From Gigaspora rosea (taxonomy: Eukaryota > Glomeromycota > Glomeromycetes > Diversisporales > Gigasporaceae): 64,000 bases of DNA. The number at the start of each line of letters is the position of its first letter. Position 1 is the first letter of the stretch. Where the stretch lies: positions 2,506 to 66,505 of the forward strand of contig QKWP01000006.1 of the NCBI GenBank assembly GCA_003550325.1. The letters run 5' to 3'. The position numbers were made by a program, and so were the translations under genes. Positions 1-11,110 of the stretch are shown in pieces. The notes under the pieces were generated by a model. The model did no database searches, was not told where the DNA came from, and saw only the letters and a program-made list of their open reading frames with translations.

Positions 1-801
1 ACAATCGTATTTAACAATGCAACTAGGATGTTAAAATGATCCATTGATCTAATCTTGATCCGTTTTGTAAACTGAAATCTACAATTGGATTTAACACACC
101 TAAATGCAACTACTTATGTATTACGCTTTAATTCAACAGGAGATCATGTGCATTCTATCAATATTAAACTAAGTAAATATTTACCCTATCCCGATGCAAA
201 TCTCTCATTATCTCATTATTTTTCCTAAAGAAGAAAGAATTAATATTACAATACACTCATCTCAAGCTCCCTTTAAGCAACTCAAGTGCCTAGTTAGAGC
301 AAATTAAAATTTTTATTAGGAAGAGCAAATAAAATTTATACCTTATAATTTAGTAATTTTGTTTATTCAAAAAATGTATTAAAAAATTTTAGGTTTAAGT
401 AAAATAGATCAAAAACAATTTCAGGTCAAATTCTAATTTCAGGTTTTCAAGCCTGAAATAATTTGTTCTTATGTATAGTCTTTTTATAAATATAACTAGC
501 AAAAATTTGTTAATTATGATAAAAGTATTGGGCAGGTTGTAATTATTTTCCGTTTATTGTAATGGAATTGCATAATTGTTGGAGCTGCTCTTCTTTTATT
601 TCTTTTTGTATAGATTCTATTTAAATTAATTAGTTTCCATTTGTGAAAATTAATTTATATTATACTCACCTGTATTTGATAAGTTTTATTTTGTTTAAAA
701 TAGGAGTATAAATAATATAAAAAATTAATAAAGAACTAATTTTATATTTAATAATAAAAGCTCTTGACCTGGATAGCTTGATAGAGTCAAATATCAAATT
801 A
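1..801. other. AT-rich intergenic sequence, no gene seen
   Basis: Very AT-rich sequence with no open frame resembling a protein. A small hairpin with ATTTCAGG / CCTGAAAT arms lies near 440-464. I see nothing else supportable. Confidence 0.6.
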
Positions 802-1114
802 CCATATTTGTCTGAAAATAACCCTTTTTGGCCAAAAAGTTATACAAAAAATCGTAGAGGTAGCTTATTTTTGGATTGTTAAATTTTTGAAAAAATTAAA
901 AAGCATACATACTAATAAAAAGTTGTCCAAATGGTATGAAATTTTTACTGTAAGTATATTTCATTGCGGTGAACAACTTTACTTAATTGAACTTTGAAGT
1001 TTACATAGTAAAAAAAGTTTTATATATAGTGACTGTTAACGATTTCTTTAAAAATTTTTCTAAAAATCTAGAGAGTAGATTCTTTGAAGGTAGCTTATTT
1101 TCGAAAACCTACAG
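802..1114. mobile_element. Tc1/mariner-type MITE, family A copy 1
   Basis: A 313-bp element flanked by TA on both sides (800-801 and 1115-1116). The left end CCATATTTGTCTGAAAATAA and right end, read inward from the other strand as CTGTAGGTTTTCGAAAATAA, are inverted copies of each other. The body is the same as the element at 6647-6958, including the interior word GGCCAAAAAGTTA and a GAACAACTTTACTTAA segment. It has no coding capacity, so it is non-autonomous. TA duplication and CYRTA ends fit the Tc1/mariner superfamily. Confidence 0.8.
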
Positions 1115-1238
1115 TATATAAGTATTTTGCTTTAATACTTTATAAATTTAGATTCATAATCAAAGCTTAATATTAATAGATTTTGATTAATACAAGACTT
1201 TTTAAGTTATTTGATAACATAATGTAGATAAAATTATA

Positions 1239-1443
1239 CAGTTAACTCTCTCTAATCTGATCTCCCTTTAATTTGAACACTATTAAACTCTCTTTAAACT
1301 GAACAAAATCTTCTAGAACATTTGTAAAATTTATTATAAAGCTCAAATTAGCTATATATAACTTTTTAAGAACTGAACTTTTTAAATTTTTATATAGTAA
1401 AAATTAGCAGTCCTAGCAGTTTAGAATAGAGAGAGTTTGACTG
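1239..1443. mobile_element. Pogo-like MITE (~205 bp)
   Basis: Ends are CAGTTAACTCTCTCTAATC on the left and, read inward from the right, CAGTCAAACTCTCTCTATTC. The element is flanked by TA (1237-1238 and 1444-1445). A CAGTYRAACCTCTCTA-type terminus with TA duplication is typical of pogo/Tigger-class elements. A longer element with related ends lies at 46428-47326. There is no reading frame inside. Confidence 0.75.
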
Positions 1444-2929
1444 TATATTTTATTAAAAATATTAAAATTAATAATATATTAATTTAGTACTAAAAAGAAA
1501 ATTTTAATAAATTTTATTTATTTATATATTATAATATAATATAAAAAAAGTAAACATGTTACAAAAATAAAAAAATAAAAATTTAAGTATTTTAAAAGAT
1601 AGAAAAAATTTTAAATTTCCGAATTCTGGTTTTGGTTTAATGCTTTTATAGTGAGATCAGTAATTTTTGGTTGTTCATTTAGTCTAAGATATAGTTTTGT
1701 TGCAGTGGGTATTTTTTTTTGTCTACTATTGAAGCAACTGTGCAAGTAATACTAACTTTGTTTGTATCAGGTTCATTTGCTAAAAGGTTACTTGAGCTAT
1801 TCAACTATGGAAGTGTAAATAGTTTTTCATATTCAAAGTTATTTTTTGGTATTCACAAAAGTTTATACTACAGAAATGAACAACATAAAGTATTTTCAAT
1901 TATCAAAAGCTCTCTATTTATAAAAATAAGATATCTATTTTTATTGAATTGTTAGTATAAGCAAGATGAGTTCTAACTTTTAAATAGATATTCAAATCCA
2001 AGAATAATACTATCTTGGTTTATAAAGTCTTTTGTTTTTACAAAAAATGAAATATTATCATAATTAGGATCATTTTGTGAAAAATTAGTCATGATAGTTA
2101 TTATATTAATTAGAAAAAAAATACAAGTAAATCAGATGGATTTATAGCAAGATGAACAACTCTATGCAAAACAATCTAAAAAATATTTAAAATGAAAGAT
2201 AATATAAAATAAGATTATAATTTTAGTACATATTAATATTAAATATATCTTTAAAATAGAAAGCCCTATTCATTACTATCTGCTTTTTTTATAAATCAAA
2301 AATTTTTATCACAAATAAAACATTCTCAATAGAAAAGGTTAACAGAGTTAACATAATTAAATCTTAAGTATGCTCATCTTTAGAATAAATCCAACCAAAA
2401 GAACATTTAAAGAAAAAGTATTATTTCTGAAATCTATTACTTTAGAAATTTTAACAATAGTAAGAGCTTTACTGGTAACAGATTTTTAATAATTAGTAAT
2501 ATAACATATAATTGAGATAGTAGATAGCATTTTTTCTAATAGATATTTATTTTAAAATAATAGCAAGAAAAAGTAGACTTAGAAGAATTTGCTTTTTTTT
2601 TATAAATTTTATATTTTTTAGAATGTAATCATCCCAAGTATATTTCATATATTAAATATTCTTTATAATTATTTATGCATAAAGCATTTTTTGAACTATA
2701 GTTTCATATGTGAAATCTTCTTAAAACATGCTTTTATATATAAACAAACATTAGCATTTACTGTACATTTTTTAAAGTACTAAAATATTTAAATTAAGTT
2801 TTTTTTTGTAGTTACAAAATTCTAATTACTCATTATCTGGTTATTTATAATCATAATTAATAATTACTTTGTATCTTATATAAGAATTAAGTTTTTATTT
2901 CTCAATACTTTATATAATAAATTAGAGTA
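1444..2929. other. AT-rich stretch, no supportable gene
   Basis: Low-complexity AT-rich DNA. A minus-strand open stretch around 1590-1960 reads like decayed coding sequence, but I cannot assign it to a family. It adjoins the decayed hAT transposase and could be its 3' flank. Confidence 0.4.
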
Positions 2930-5030
2930 TCCAATGCACTATATAATTTGCTAATTATTTCAAATGACAAATTGTTTCATTTAGGAGTAATATAATTGCC
3001 TGTATCTGAAAAAAGGCATTCGCTTGGAATGGGGGTTGCAGAAATGGACAAATATTTATATGCTATTTTACTAATGATAGAGAAAAATGACTGTTTATTA
3101 CACTACTATTGATAAACATTGTCATCTTGAGCTAGAATTTGTGTGATTGATTCATTCAGATAATTGTCAATTACAATTTTAATTTTATGGTTAACTTGTT
3201 TTTGGACTTGACTAAAAATCTTTTTTATAAAAGAAGAAGTTGACAAAAGGATGCTTTAGCATGCTTAGCTACTTCAACAGTTGTAGATATACTTTGCCAG
3301 GTTTTAAATTCACATATAACAATTTAATTGTATTTTCTCATATTCTATCTGATCATGCTATCATTTGTTTTAAGCGTGGATCTAATAAAGTAGCCATTAA
3401 TCCAATATCTTCTGGATCTTCCCAATAACAAAAAAAGAGTCATAAATCACTTTTCAAATATTTGTAACTATTTGTTCATTGAAGATGATTCTTGTTGTAT
3501 GGAAGTAGTTGATTGTTGAGGTATTTCATCCACAAATATATCATCGCTATGATTGTCATTATCATTTAAAATTCAAAAAAAATTTTATTAATTTATTTTA
3601 ATAGATTTAGTTAAATTTCATTTATTTATATATATTTATTTATTCATACATACTACTATTAAGCATTTGTTCAATTCTATCCAAAAGAATCTATTACTAT
3701 TAGCAAACTCAAGTTTTAATGCCTCAATACTTGAATTAACAACTGAAAGGGTTGTGTATTTGATTCTACTCAAGTAAGTTGTTAATTCTTCAAATAGTTA
3801 AAGTATTTGAACTATTTTTTCTATAAACTCCAATTGTTTTTATCAGATATAAAAAAATTTAATTTGCAAAAATCTTCTTTGGTCTTATTCTCATTATTAA
3901 AAGTAAAGTTGCAGAAACCAATCAACTGCATTACACAAGACAAAAAGTCATTTCCATGAATAACAAGTTGAATTTCACTAAGTTTGTGTATTATTGATAG
4001 TATGCAAAATTCTTAATTCTTTTTATTCAACAAACTATTATCATTTTTCATTTCTTCTTCAGTTAAGTTTTTACTTGAATCTTCAGAATTGTGTAATAAA
4101 ATAGGGCTTATATTGGTTCTGTTTTGTTGAGATAAATTTATTTGTGCTTGATAAAGGCATTGGTCTTGTTTAGGTAACTGAAAAATTTGACAAGATTATG
4201 AATTCATTTAGTATACAGTTTAATGACTTTTAAGGCTCAGTTTACAGTAAGTTAAAGTGTATATGCAGAACAAGAGAGGTGTTCTATACTATTCCAAATT
4301 CTGATAGCTTTTTTTATATTTGCTCTATTGTCTTTTGCTGCACAAAATAATTTTCCAAATAATTCATATTCTTTTATTTTTTTATCTAGATACTTTTGTA
4401 TTCTTTTATCAGTATGAGGATGATCTATCCTTTTGGTAGCTAATATAATATCACATACTTCAAAATTTGGAGTTAACCAGTAAAGTGTTACTCCAAAATA
4501 TCTATTATTATTGCAAGATGTTCATAAATTTGTTGTTATAGATGCAGTTTTACAAGTGTTAGAAATCATTCTTTGAGCTCTAACTCTTCTCTTTAATAAG
4601 CTGCAATAAGATCTGTTTTAATGCTTTTATAACTTGGTAGTATTAATATTAAATAAAGATAATTCATTATTTTATGATAACTTTTTCTATTGACAATGCT
4701 AAATAGTAGAGAATCAGTAACTAGCTATTTAGTAGTTACCATTTTTAATTTTGCTTGTTTGGATGCATAATGTGGTATCACCTTTTTTACCATTTCATCA
4801 ATATGTATCTAAGATTTTTTACTCAAGTTTACTTGCAGATTTTCATCTAGTAACAAAATTTTATGCTTTACTAAGAGAAGTTGTTTTAAATTTTTAGTTG
4901 CACTACTATATGTTTATAATTTTCTATATATTAAATTTTATTATCCTTTTCAAATACTATTATCTTGCAGACATCATATCTGTTTTCAATTTCGAAGTAA
5001 TCCCAAACATATAGGAGTGAGTCAGTAGAA
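2930..5030 (-). pseudogene. Decayed hAT-family transposase
   Basis: Read on the minus strand, pieces of a BED-finger hAT transposase appear in the right order but in different frames. Near 4970-5025 there is a BED-finger-like start (YVWDYFEIENRYDVCKI). Near 4270-4520 comes a central block with FGVTLYWLTPNFEVCD and later NIKKAIRIWNSIEHLSCSA, which match the hAT core (FGVT.HWI, DNA.N, L.C.AH.L). Near 3340-3420 is LMATLLDPRLK-like sequence. Near 2990-3080 is the C-terminal dimerisation motif YLSISATPIPSECLFSDTG. Many stops and frameshifts show it is long dead. I could not define terminal repeats. The hAT identity rests on the dimerisation motif and the order of blocks. Exact ends are approximate. 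Confidence 0.7.
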
Positions 5031-5300
5031 AAGGGACAAATTTTTTCTAAGTAAAAGTTTTCTTGGCTTTAAGCTTAAATATCTTAACACTATCTTAATA
5101 TATTTAATAAATTTTTTTTATTTTTAAAAAACACAATAAAGAAATCAGAGATCTGCTCTGAATACTGATTGGCCTTTTATTCGTGATTTGATTAGATAGC
5201 TCATGGCATGTGCACTTATGTCATTTTGATATAATCTATATACCTAAAACAAATTCGACTGTAATGTATGAGAAAACTTATTTTTTTATATATTTTTATT
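5031..5300. other. Short spacer, nothing recognised
   Basis: AT-rich sequence between the hAT relic and the tandem repeats. No gene or clear repeat was identified. Confidence 0.4.
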
Positions 5301-5310
5301 GTGTTAATAG

Positions 5311-6280
5311 TGATGAAGGCTAAGCTTACGTTTAAATATTATTATTTGGTCAACTTCGGAAAACGTGACCATTGTGTGGGAAACCTTATTTTTACAACTG
5401 GTTAATATCTATTTACATAACATAATTTTGGGTTGTTTTTATTGGCCGCATCCAAAAAAATGTGATCAAGTTGTGGGAAAACTTATTTTCATACGTTACA
5501 TTGTGTTAATAGTGACGACGAGCTAAGTTTATGATTAAATATTATTATTTGGTCAACTTCAGAAAACGTGACTATTGTGTGGGAAACTTATTTTTACAAC
5601 TGGTTAATTATAACAAAATTAAACTTACCAATTTTATCTATTTACATGATATAATTTTGGGTTGTTTTTATTGGTTGTATCCAAAAAATGTGATCAAGTT
5701 GTGAGAAAACTTATTTTATTGTATTAATAATGATGATGGGCTAAGCTTATGATTAAATATTATTATTTGGTCAACTTCAGAAAATGAGACCTTTGTGCGG
5801 AAAAACAAACTGTTGATAATGATGAGCTTACCAACTTTACCTATTACACAATTAATTTTGGGTTGTTTTTATTGAATGCATCCAAAAATGTGATCGAATT
5901 GCGAAAAAATTTTTATCATTATTTAAAACTGTAATTATTGCAATATTTGTGTTTTGTATAAATAATAAATTACTAGGGCAAGTATTTCATTGCATTAATA
6001 GTGACAATGGGCTAAGCTTATAATTAAATATTATTATTTGGTCAACTTCAGAAAACGTGACCATTGTGTGGGAAAACAATCGGTTAATAATGACGAGCTT
6101 ACCAATTTTATCTATTATACAATTAATTTTGGGTTGTTTTTATTGGACGCATCCAAAAACGTGATCAAATTGTAGAAAAATTTTTAATCATTCTGTAACA
6201 ATTTCTATTTAAAACTGTAATTATTGCGATATTTGTGTTTTGTATAAATAATAAATTACTAGGCCAAGTATGAAATTCGC
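5311..6280. repeat. Tandem repeat, four units of ~200-270 bp
   Basis: The segment GGGCTAAGCTTATGATTAAA followed by TATTATTATTTGGTCAACTTC recurs at about 5318, 5520, 5737 and 6008 in the same orientation. Each unit continues through GAAAACGTGACCATTGTG and TTTTGGGTTGTTTTTATTGG. Spacing is about 202, 217 and 271 bp, and the longer units carry an extra TAATTATTGCGATATTTGTG block. No unit keeps a reading frame. Confidence 0.8.
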
Positions 6281-6646
6281 TATTGCAATTGTTTTAGAAC
6301 ATACAAAATTGATTTTTTGTTTTTACATCTGTCAGTCATTCAGATTTTTTTTAATTTACTGTACTGTATACGAAGTTGATTTTTCATATTGCATTACATG
6401 AGGTTAAAAACTTAGATCAGTCGATCAGATTTTTTTTTGTTTTATTTTATTGTAATCTAATATTAGACCACGCAAAGTTGATTTTTCATTTTATATTACA
6501 TAGGATTTGAAAACTTCGGTCAGTCAGTCAGATTTTTTTTAATTTACTGTAAACTAATATTAAGCTACACGCAGTTGATTTTTAGATTTGCATTGCACAG
6601 AATTTGAAAAATTAGTCAATCTTTTTTTTTAATTTATAGTAAACTA

Positions 6647-6958
6647 CCGTATGTGTCCGAAATTAAGCTATCTTTTTTGGCCAAAAAATTAACAAAAAAT
6701 CGTAAAGTGGCTTATTTTTAAAATATTACAATTTTTGAAAAAATTGAAATCTTACTAATTAAAAGTCGTCCAAATAACACTATATTTTTACTATAAGTAT
6801 ATTTTGATGCGCTGAACAACTTTACTTAATGAATTTTTGAAGTTTACTTAGTAAAAAAGTTTTATATATAGCAACTGCTAATGAATTTTTTAAAATTTTT
6901 TAAAAAAATCAGGAAAGTAGCTTATTTTAGATAGTAGCTTATTTTCGGACATATACAG
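6647..6958. mobile_element. Tc1/mariner-type MITE, family A copy 2
   Basis: A 312-bp element inside the tandem array, flanked by TA (6645-6646 and 6959-6960). Its ends both read inward as CYGTATRTGTCCGAAAWTAA. It aligns along its length with the copy at 802-1114 and with the left part of 54315-54730. It is non-coding. Confidence 0.85.
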
Positions 6959-7257
6959 TAATATTATAACAAACGAAGTTGATTTTTCATTTTGCATTAC
7001 ATCGGTCAGTTAGCCTAATTTTTTTTAATTGCTTAAATTAATAGAATAATGTTCATAGATCACACAAAGTTGATTTTTAGATTTGTATTACATGGGAACT
7101 GAAAAGTTCGGTCAGACTTTTTTTTTTAATTTACTGTAAACTAATATTAGACTACGCGAAGTTGATTTTTTATTTTGCATTACTTCGGTCAATCGGGCTG
7201 ATTTTTTTAATTGCTTAAATTAATAGAATAATGTTTGTATCTAATATTAGACAACAC

Positions 7258-8291
7258 ATAGGGTGTGGCGACTTAGGGAAGTTGGTAAGTTGTTACTCCC
7301 AAGTGGCAGGTCTAGGGTTCAAATCCCACTGGTGACGCTTTGGAAAAATAGACCTGTGTTACAGTAACTGTTTCCTGTCGATCGGTTGGGTATATTACCT
7401 GTAGTCCTTGGTTACCATCTCGAATGGGAGCTTTCGGATGAAGTTGTGTCCAGTGACACAGACAAATCCAAAGAACCGGGGAAATGGAAACCTATTTGGA
7501 AAGTCCAGAGTAAGGAGGTAGCAACGATCTTTGATGGCGCTACCAGAACCGGAATATTGAAAACCGGAGCTGGAGAACTAGATGATATGACCTTCGGAGA
7601 AGAGGGTCCACCAACCTGGCCGCCAGAGTCGTACCGGAGGAAAAGGACCTATGTTCTGGAATTAGGTACCAGGGGAAGAAAAACCATAGTAGCACCTAAT
7701 GCTGGGTAGATCAACCCTTCCGGGCCAACTGGTTTGGAAGTTTAGGGCACCCGGTGATGGACCGGTAGGAAAGTAATGGTGGGTACTGGGGTCGGTGTGA
7801 ACCTTACAAGGGCAGAAGTAGGTAATGGTAGCAGTTAGATACCCCCTGACTGCAAGTTGCTTGCCTCGGTGAGTGCATAAGTTACCGAAGTGTAGGTAAT
7901 ACCTGTGTGGGACTGGGACTGCTCTACCAAGTTTATTCGCAAGGATAAATTAGTCCTAAGGGGATGTAGGTAGCATCCGGAACTGTCTTCAACTGACTAA
8001 TGTATCAGAGGGCTGTACCGGTGATCACAAGTAGGATTGACATGCGAAGCGTTGGACCAAAGGGTTTAAATAGGCAATCCCCTAGTTGGGTTGTAGGTAT
8101 GGCAACTAGTGCAGAACCTTCGGGCGGACTACTTAAATTAGACAACCAAAAGTTGTACGTGTGGCTAGTTGTACTCTCATTCAATGTAACTCAATTGTGG
8201 GTGCGCCCAAAGAGGCGCCCTTGATCCACAGGCTTGATTAAATAAACTCTCACCCAAAGTGGGAACTTTAACACAAAAAAAAAAAATAAAA
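7258..8291 (+). mobile_element. Long tRNA-headed SINE, copy 1
   Basis: A ~1.03-kb insert flanked by a perfect 15-bp target-site duplication, AATATTAGACAACAC, at 7243-7257 and 8292-8306. The duplication lies within the host tandem repeat. The head is tRNA-like, with a pol III A box and B box (see 7274-7326). The 3' end is an A-rich tail (about 8273-8291). The body is far more GC-rich than its surroundings and is shared with 40496-41513 (minus strand) and, diverged, 34150-34732. A 107-codon open frame at 7386-7709 starts with TTG, and the second copy is frame-broken, so I do not regard it as protein-coding. The tRNA head, A tail and long direct repeats define a SINE mobilised by LINE machinery. 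About 1 kb is long for a SINE. Confidence 0.88.
7274..7326 (+). promoter_or_regulatory. Internal RNA polymerase III promoter (A and B boxes) of SINE copy 1
   Basis: A box TAGGGAAGTTGG at 7274-7285 and B box GGTTCAAATCC at 7316-7326, a near-exact match to GGTTCRANNCC. Spacing is normal for a tRNA-derived promoter. The same B box is intact in the second copy (41448-41458, minus strand). Confidence 0.8.
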
Positions 8292-8689
8292 AATATTAGA
8301 CAACACGAAGTTGATTTTTTATTTTAAATTGCAAGGGATTTGAAAACTTCGATTAGCCATTTTTATATCTTTTTTATATTTTTTTAAGTTAATGTAGATT
8401 GATAGAATAATGTTTTTTGTTTCGTTTTGCATTACATGAGATCTAAAAACTTTGGTTAGTTAGTCTAATTTTATTTATTTATTTTTTTGTTACACAAAGT
8501 TGATTTTTTGGTTTGCATTGCATAGGATCTGAAAACTTCAGTTAGTCAGTTTAATTTTTACTTTTTTTTTTATATATATAATCTAATATTAGGCCACGCG
8601 AAGTTGATTTTTTGGTTTGCATTGCATAGGATTTGAAAACTTTAGTCAGTTGGTCTAATTATTTTTTTTTAATTTACTCTATAAAAAAA

Positions 8690-9110
8690 TCCATCCAGAT
8701 ATACACATGTTTCAATGAAAAAGCACAGTGATCTGTGAAGTGGCCAAAGAACCAGATTTGCACATGTGAATTCCATGTTGACATGACTAAAATGGACCGA
8801 ATTGGACTATCTGCTTGAAATTTTGGACCATAAATTGACTGGGTTTTGCTAAGCTAGAATTCCCAGATTTTGGCACAATCAAGGCATACTTAAGTTCATA
8901 TGCGTATATTTCTTAAGAGTTATAAGTAGGAGTAAACTGGATTAATTAGAGTATGTTATAATTGTGAAGTGTTGGTATTGTAGCAAATATGCCTATAGCA
9001 AAATTTTGCAAGGAATTTTTTTGTTAAGAATTAAAGAACTTTTTCATAGACGAGGTTTTGAGATACTAAGAATTTTTTAAAAAAAGTTGTTGTTTTGAAT
9101 TTTTGTATTA
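8690..9110. other. Unassigned spacer inside the array
   Basis: About 420 bp lacking the array unit and somewhat richer in GC than its surroundings. No long open frame and no terminal repeats were seen. It may be an old insertion. Confidence 0.4.
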
Positions 9111-9480
9111 CACCTGATCCTGTGATTTATTGCCGATCGAAATACATGTGCCATTTAATATGTGTAATTCCAACCGATGAGCCTATACATGTTATTCTAA
9201 ATATGTACTATTTCGTATAAAAAGCTTATACATACTATTTTGTGTAGCGTACATATATATGCCACAGTACACATGCGATTACAGACTTCTCCGTGCTAAA
9301 CTGTAACACCACCTGGACTACTTTTTTCATAAAGTTACTGTAAACTAATATTAGCCCACACGAAGTCTATTTTCGTTTATTACTTTTTTGCATTACATTG
9401 GATCTGAAAACTTCAGTTAGTCGATCTGATTATTTTTTTTAATTAACTATAAATTAATAGAATAATGTTCGCATTTGTTA
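9111..9480 (+). repeat. Higher-order duplication, copy 1
   Basis: The block starting ACACCTGATCCTGTGA and running through ATTCCAACCGATGAGCCTAT and CTGTAACACCACCTGGACTA into array units recurs at 10199-10590. The array therefore expanded in part as a unit of about 1.09 kb as well as by single ~100-bp units. Confidence 0.75.
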
Positions 9481-10198
9481 TTAGGCCACATGAAGTTAAT
9501 TTTTTGTTTTATATTATATGGGATCTGAAAACTTGAGTCAGCCTTTTTTTTTTAATTTACTGTAAATTAATAGAATAATGTTCAAATTTAATACTAGGCC
9601 ACATGAAGTTGATTTTTCATTTTGTGTTATATGAATTTGAAACTTTTGGTCAGTTGATCGGGGTTTTTTTAATTTATTATAAACAAAATTAGGCTATATG
9701 AAGACATTTTTCATTTAGCATTGCGTAGAATCTGGAAACTTCTATCAGTAGATCTGATTTTTTTTTAATTTACTGTAAACAAAAACTAATATTAGGCCAT
9801 ACGAAATTGATTTTCATTTTGCATTACATGGGATCTAAAAAAAACTCTAATCAGTTAGTCAGTTTTTTTTTGAATAACATTTATGTCTAATGTTAAGCCA
9901 CGCAAAGTTAATTTTTTTTTGCATTGCATAGAATTTGGAAACTTTAGCCACTTAGTCTGATTTTTTTTCTTTTTTTTTTTATTTTTATTTTTTTTAATTT
10001 ACTGTAAACTAATATTAGGCAACACAAAATTGATTTTTCATTTTGTATTGAATGGAATCTAAAAACTTCAGTCAGTCGGGTCAGTTTTTTTTTAATAATA
10101 TTAGTCCACATGAAGTTTATTTTTTATTTTGCATTACATTGGATCTGAAAACTTCAGTTAGTCTTTTGTTTTTTTTTAATTCACTGTAAATTAATAGA

Positions 10199-10590
10199 AC
10201 ACCTGATTCTGCAAATTTATTGGCTATATGAGATACGCGAGCTATTTAATACATTTAATTCCAATCAATGAGCCTATATGTATCACCCGAATATGTGCTA
10301 TTCTGTATATGTGCTATTCCGGACATGCACAATGTGCTAATACATATTATTTTAACATGTACCAATCTGTGCAATGTATATATACGTGCTACAGTATATA
10401 TGCCATTACAGACTTCATGCTTAACTGTAACACTACCCAGACTACTTTTTTTATAAGGTTACTGTAAACTAATATTAGTCTGCACAAAGTTTATTTTTCA
10501 TTTGCATTACATAGGATCTGAAAACTTCAGTCGGTTAGTCTAATTTTTTTTAATTAACTATAAATTGATAGAATAATGTTCGCATCAGAT
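10199..10590 (+). repeat. Higher-order duplication, copy 2
   Basis: Second copy of the block at 9111-9480, with shared words ATTCCAATCAATGAGCCTAT and CTGTAACACTACCCAGACTA. The short open frames here are repeat sequence, not genes. Confidence 0.75.
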
Positions 10591-11110
10591 ATTAGACTGT
10601 GCTAAGTTGATTTTTTGTTTAATATTAATAGGATCTGAAAACTTCAGTCAGTCTTTTTTTTTTAATTTACTGTAAATTAATAGAGTAATTAATGTTCACA
10701 TCTATTACTAGGCCACACGAGTTGATTTTTTATTTTGCATTACATGAATTTGAACATTTTGGCAAATCAATCAAGAGGGTTTTTTTAATTTACTGTTAAC
10801 AAATATTAGATGTATAAAGTTGATTTTCATTATACATTGCATGGGATCTAAAAACTCTTGTTAGTAGGTTTGTTTGTTTGTTTTTTTTTTTTTAATTTTC
10901 AAAACAATGCTTACAACTAATACTAGGCTACAAGAAGTTGATTTTTTATTTTGCGTTATATGAATTTGAAAACTTGATCTGTTGATCGGGGGTTTTTTTA
11001 AATATACTGTAAATTAATAGAATAGTGTTCGCATTTAATTTTATCTTGCAAAAGTTGTTTTTTCATTTTGCATTATATGGTTTTGAAAACTTGGATCAAA
11101 TGTTCACAGT

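Larger units (their letters stand above)
6300..11110. repeat. Long array of ~100-bp units derived from a TIR-element arm
   Basis: About 25 head-to-tail units carry the core GAAGTTGATTTTTCATTTTG, then GCATTACATGGGATCTGAAA, ACTTCAGTCAGTC, a poly-T run and TTTACTGTAAACTAATATTA before the next core. Cores start near 6374, 6479, 6572, 6979, 7069, 7162, 8310, 8500, 8600, 9486, 9606, 9806, 9905, 10027, 10118, 10485, 10600, 10715, 10820, 10935 and 11050. The array is interrupted by a MITE (6647-6958), a SINE (7258-8291) and a foreign spacer (8690-9110). The unit equals one arm of the inverted-repeat element at 24937-25438, and a solo copy lies at 20560-20650. Unit copies differ by many substitutions, so the array is not recent. 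Confidence 0.85.

Noticed and set aside
7261-7340. Possible genuine tRNA gene
   Set aside because: The cloverleaf is imperfect, a 1-kb body and A tail follow, and direct repeats flank it, so it is a SINE head.
7386-7709. 107-codon frame in SINE copy 1, with a similar start in copy 2
   Set aside because: It starts with TTG, not ATG, and the second copy loses frame. The similarity is explained by shared SINE sequence.
10228-10467. 79-codon cysteine-containing frame
   Set aside because: Lies in the higher-order duplication. The copy at 9111-9480 does not preserve the frame.
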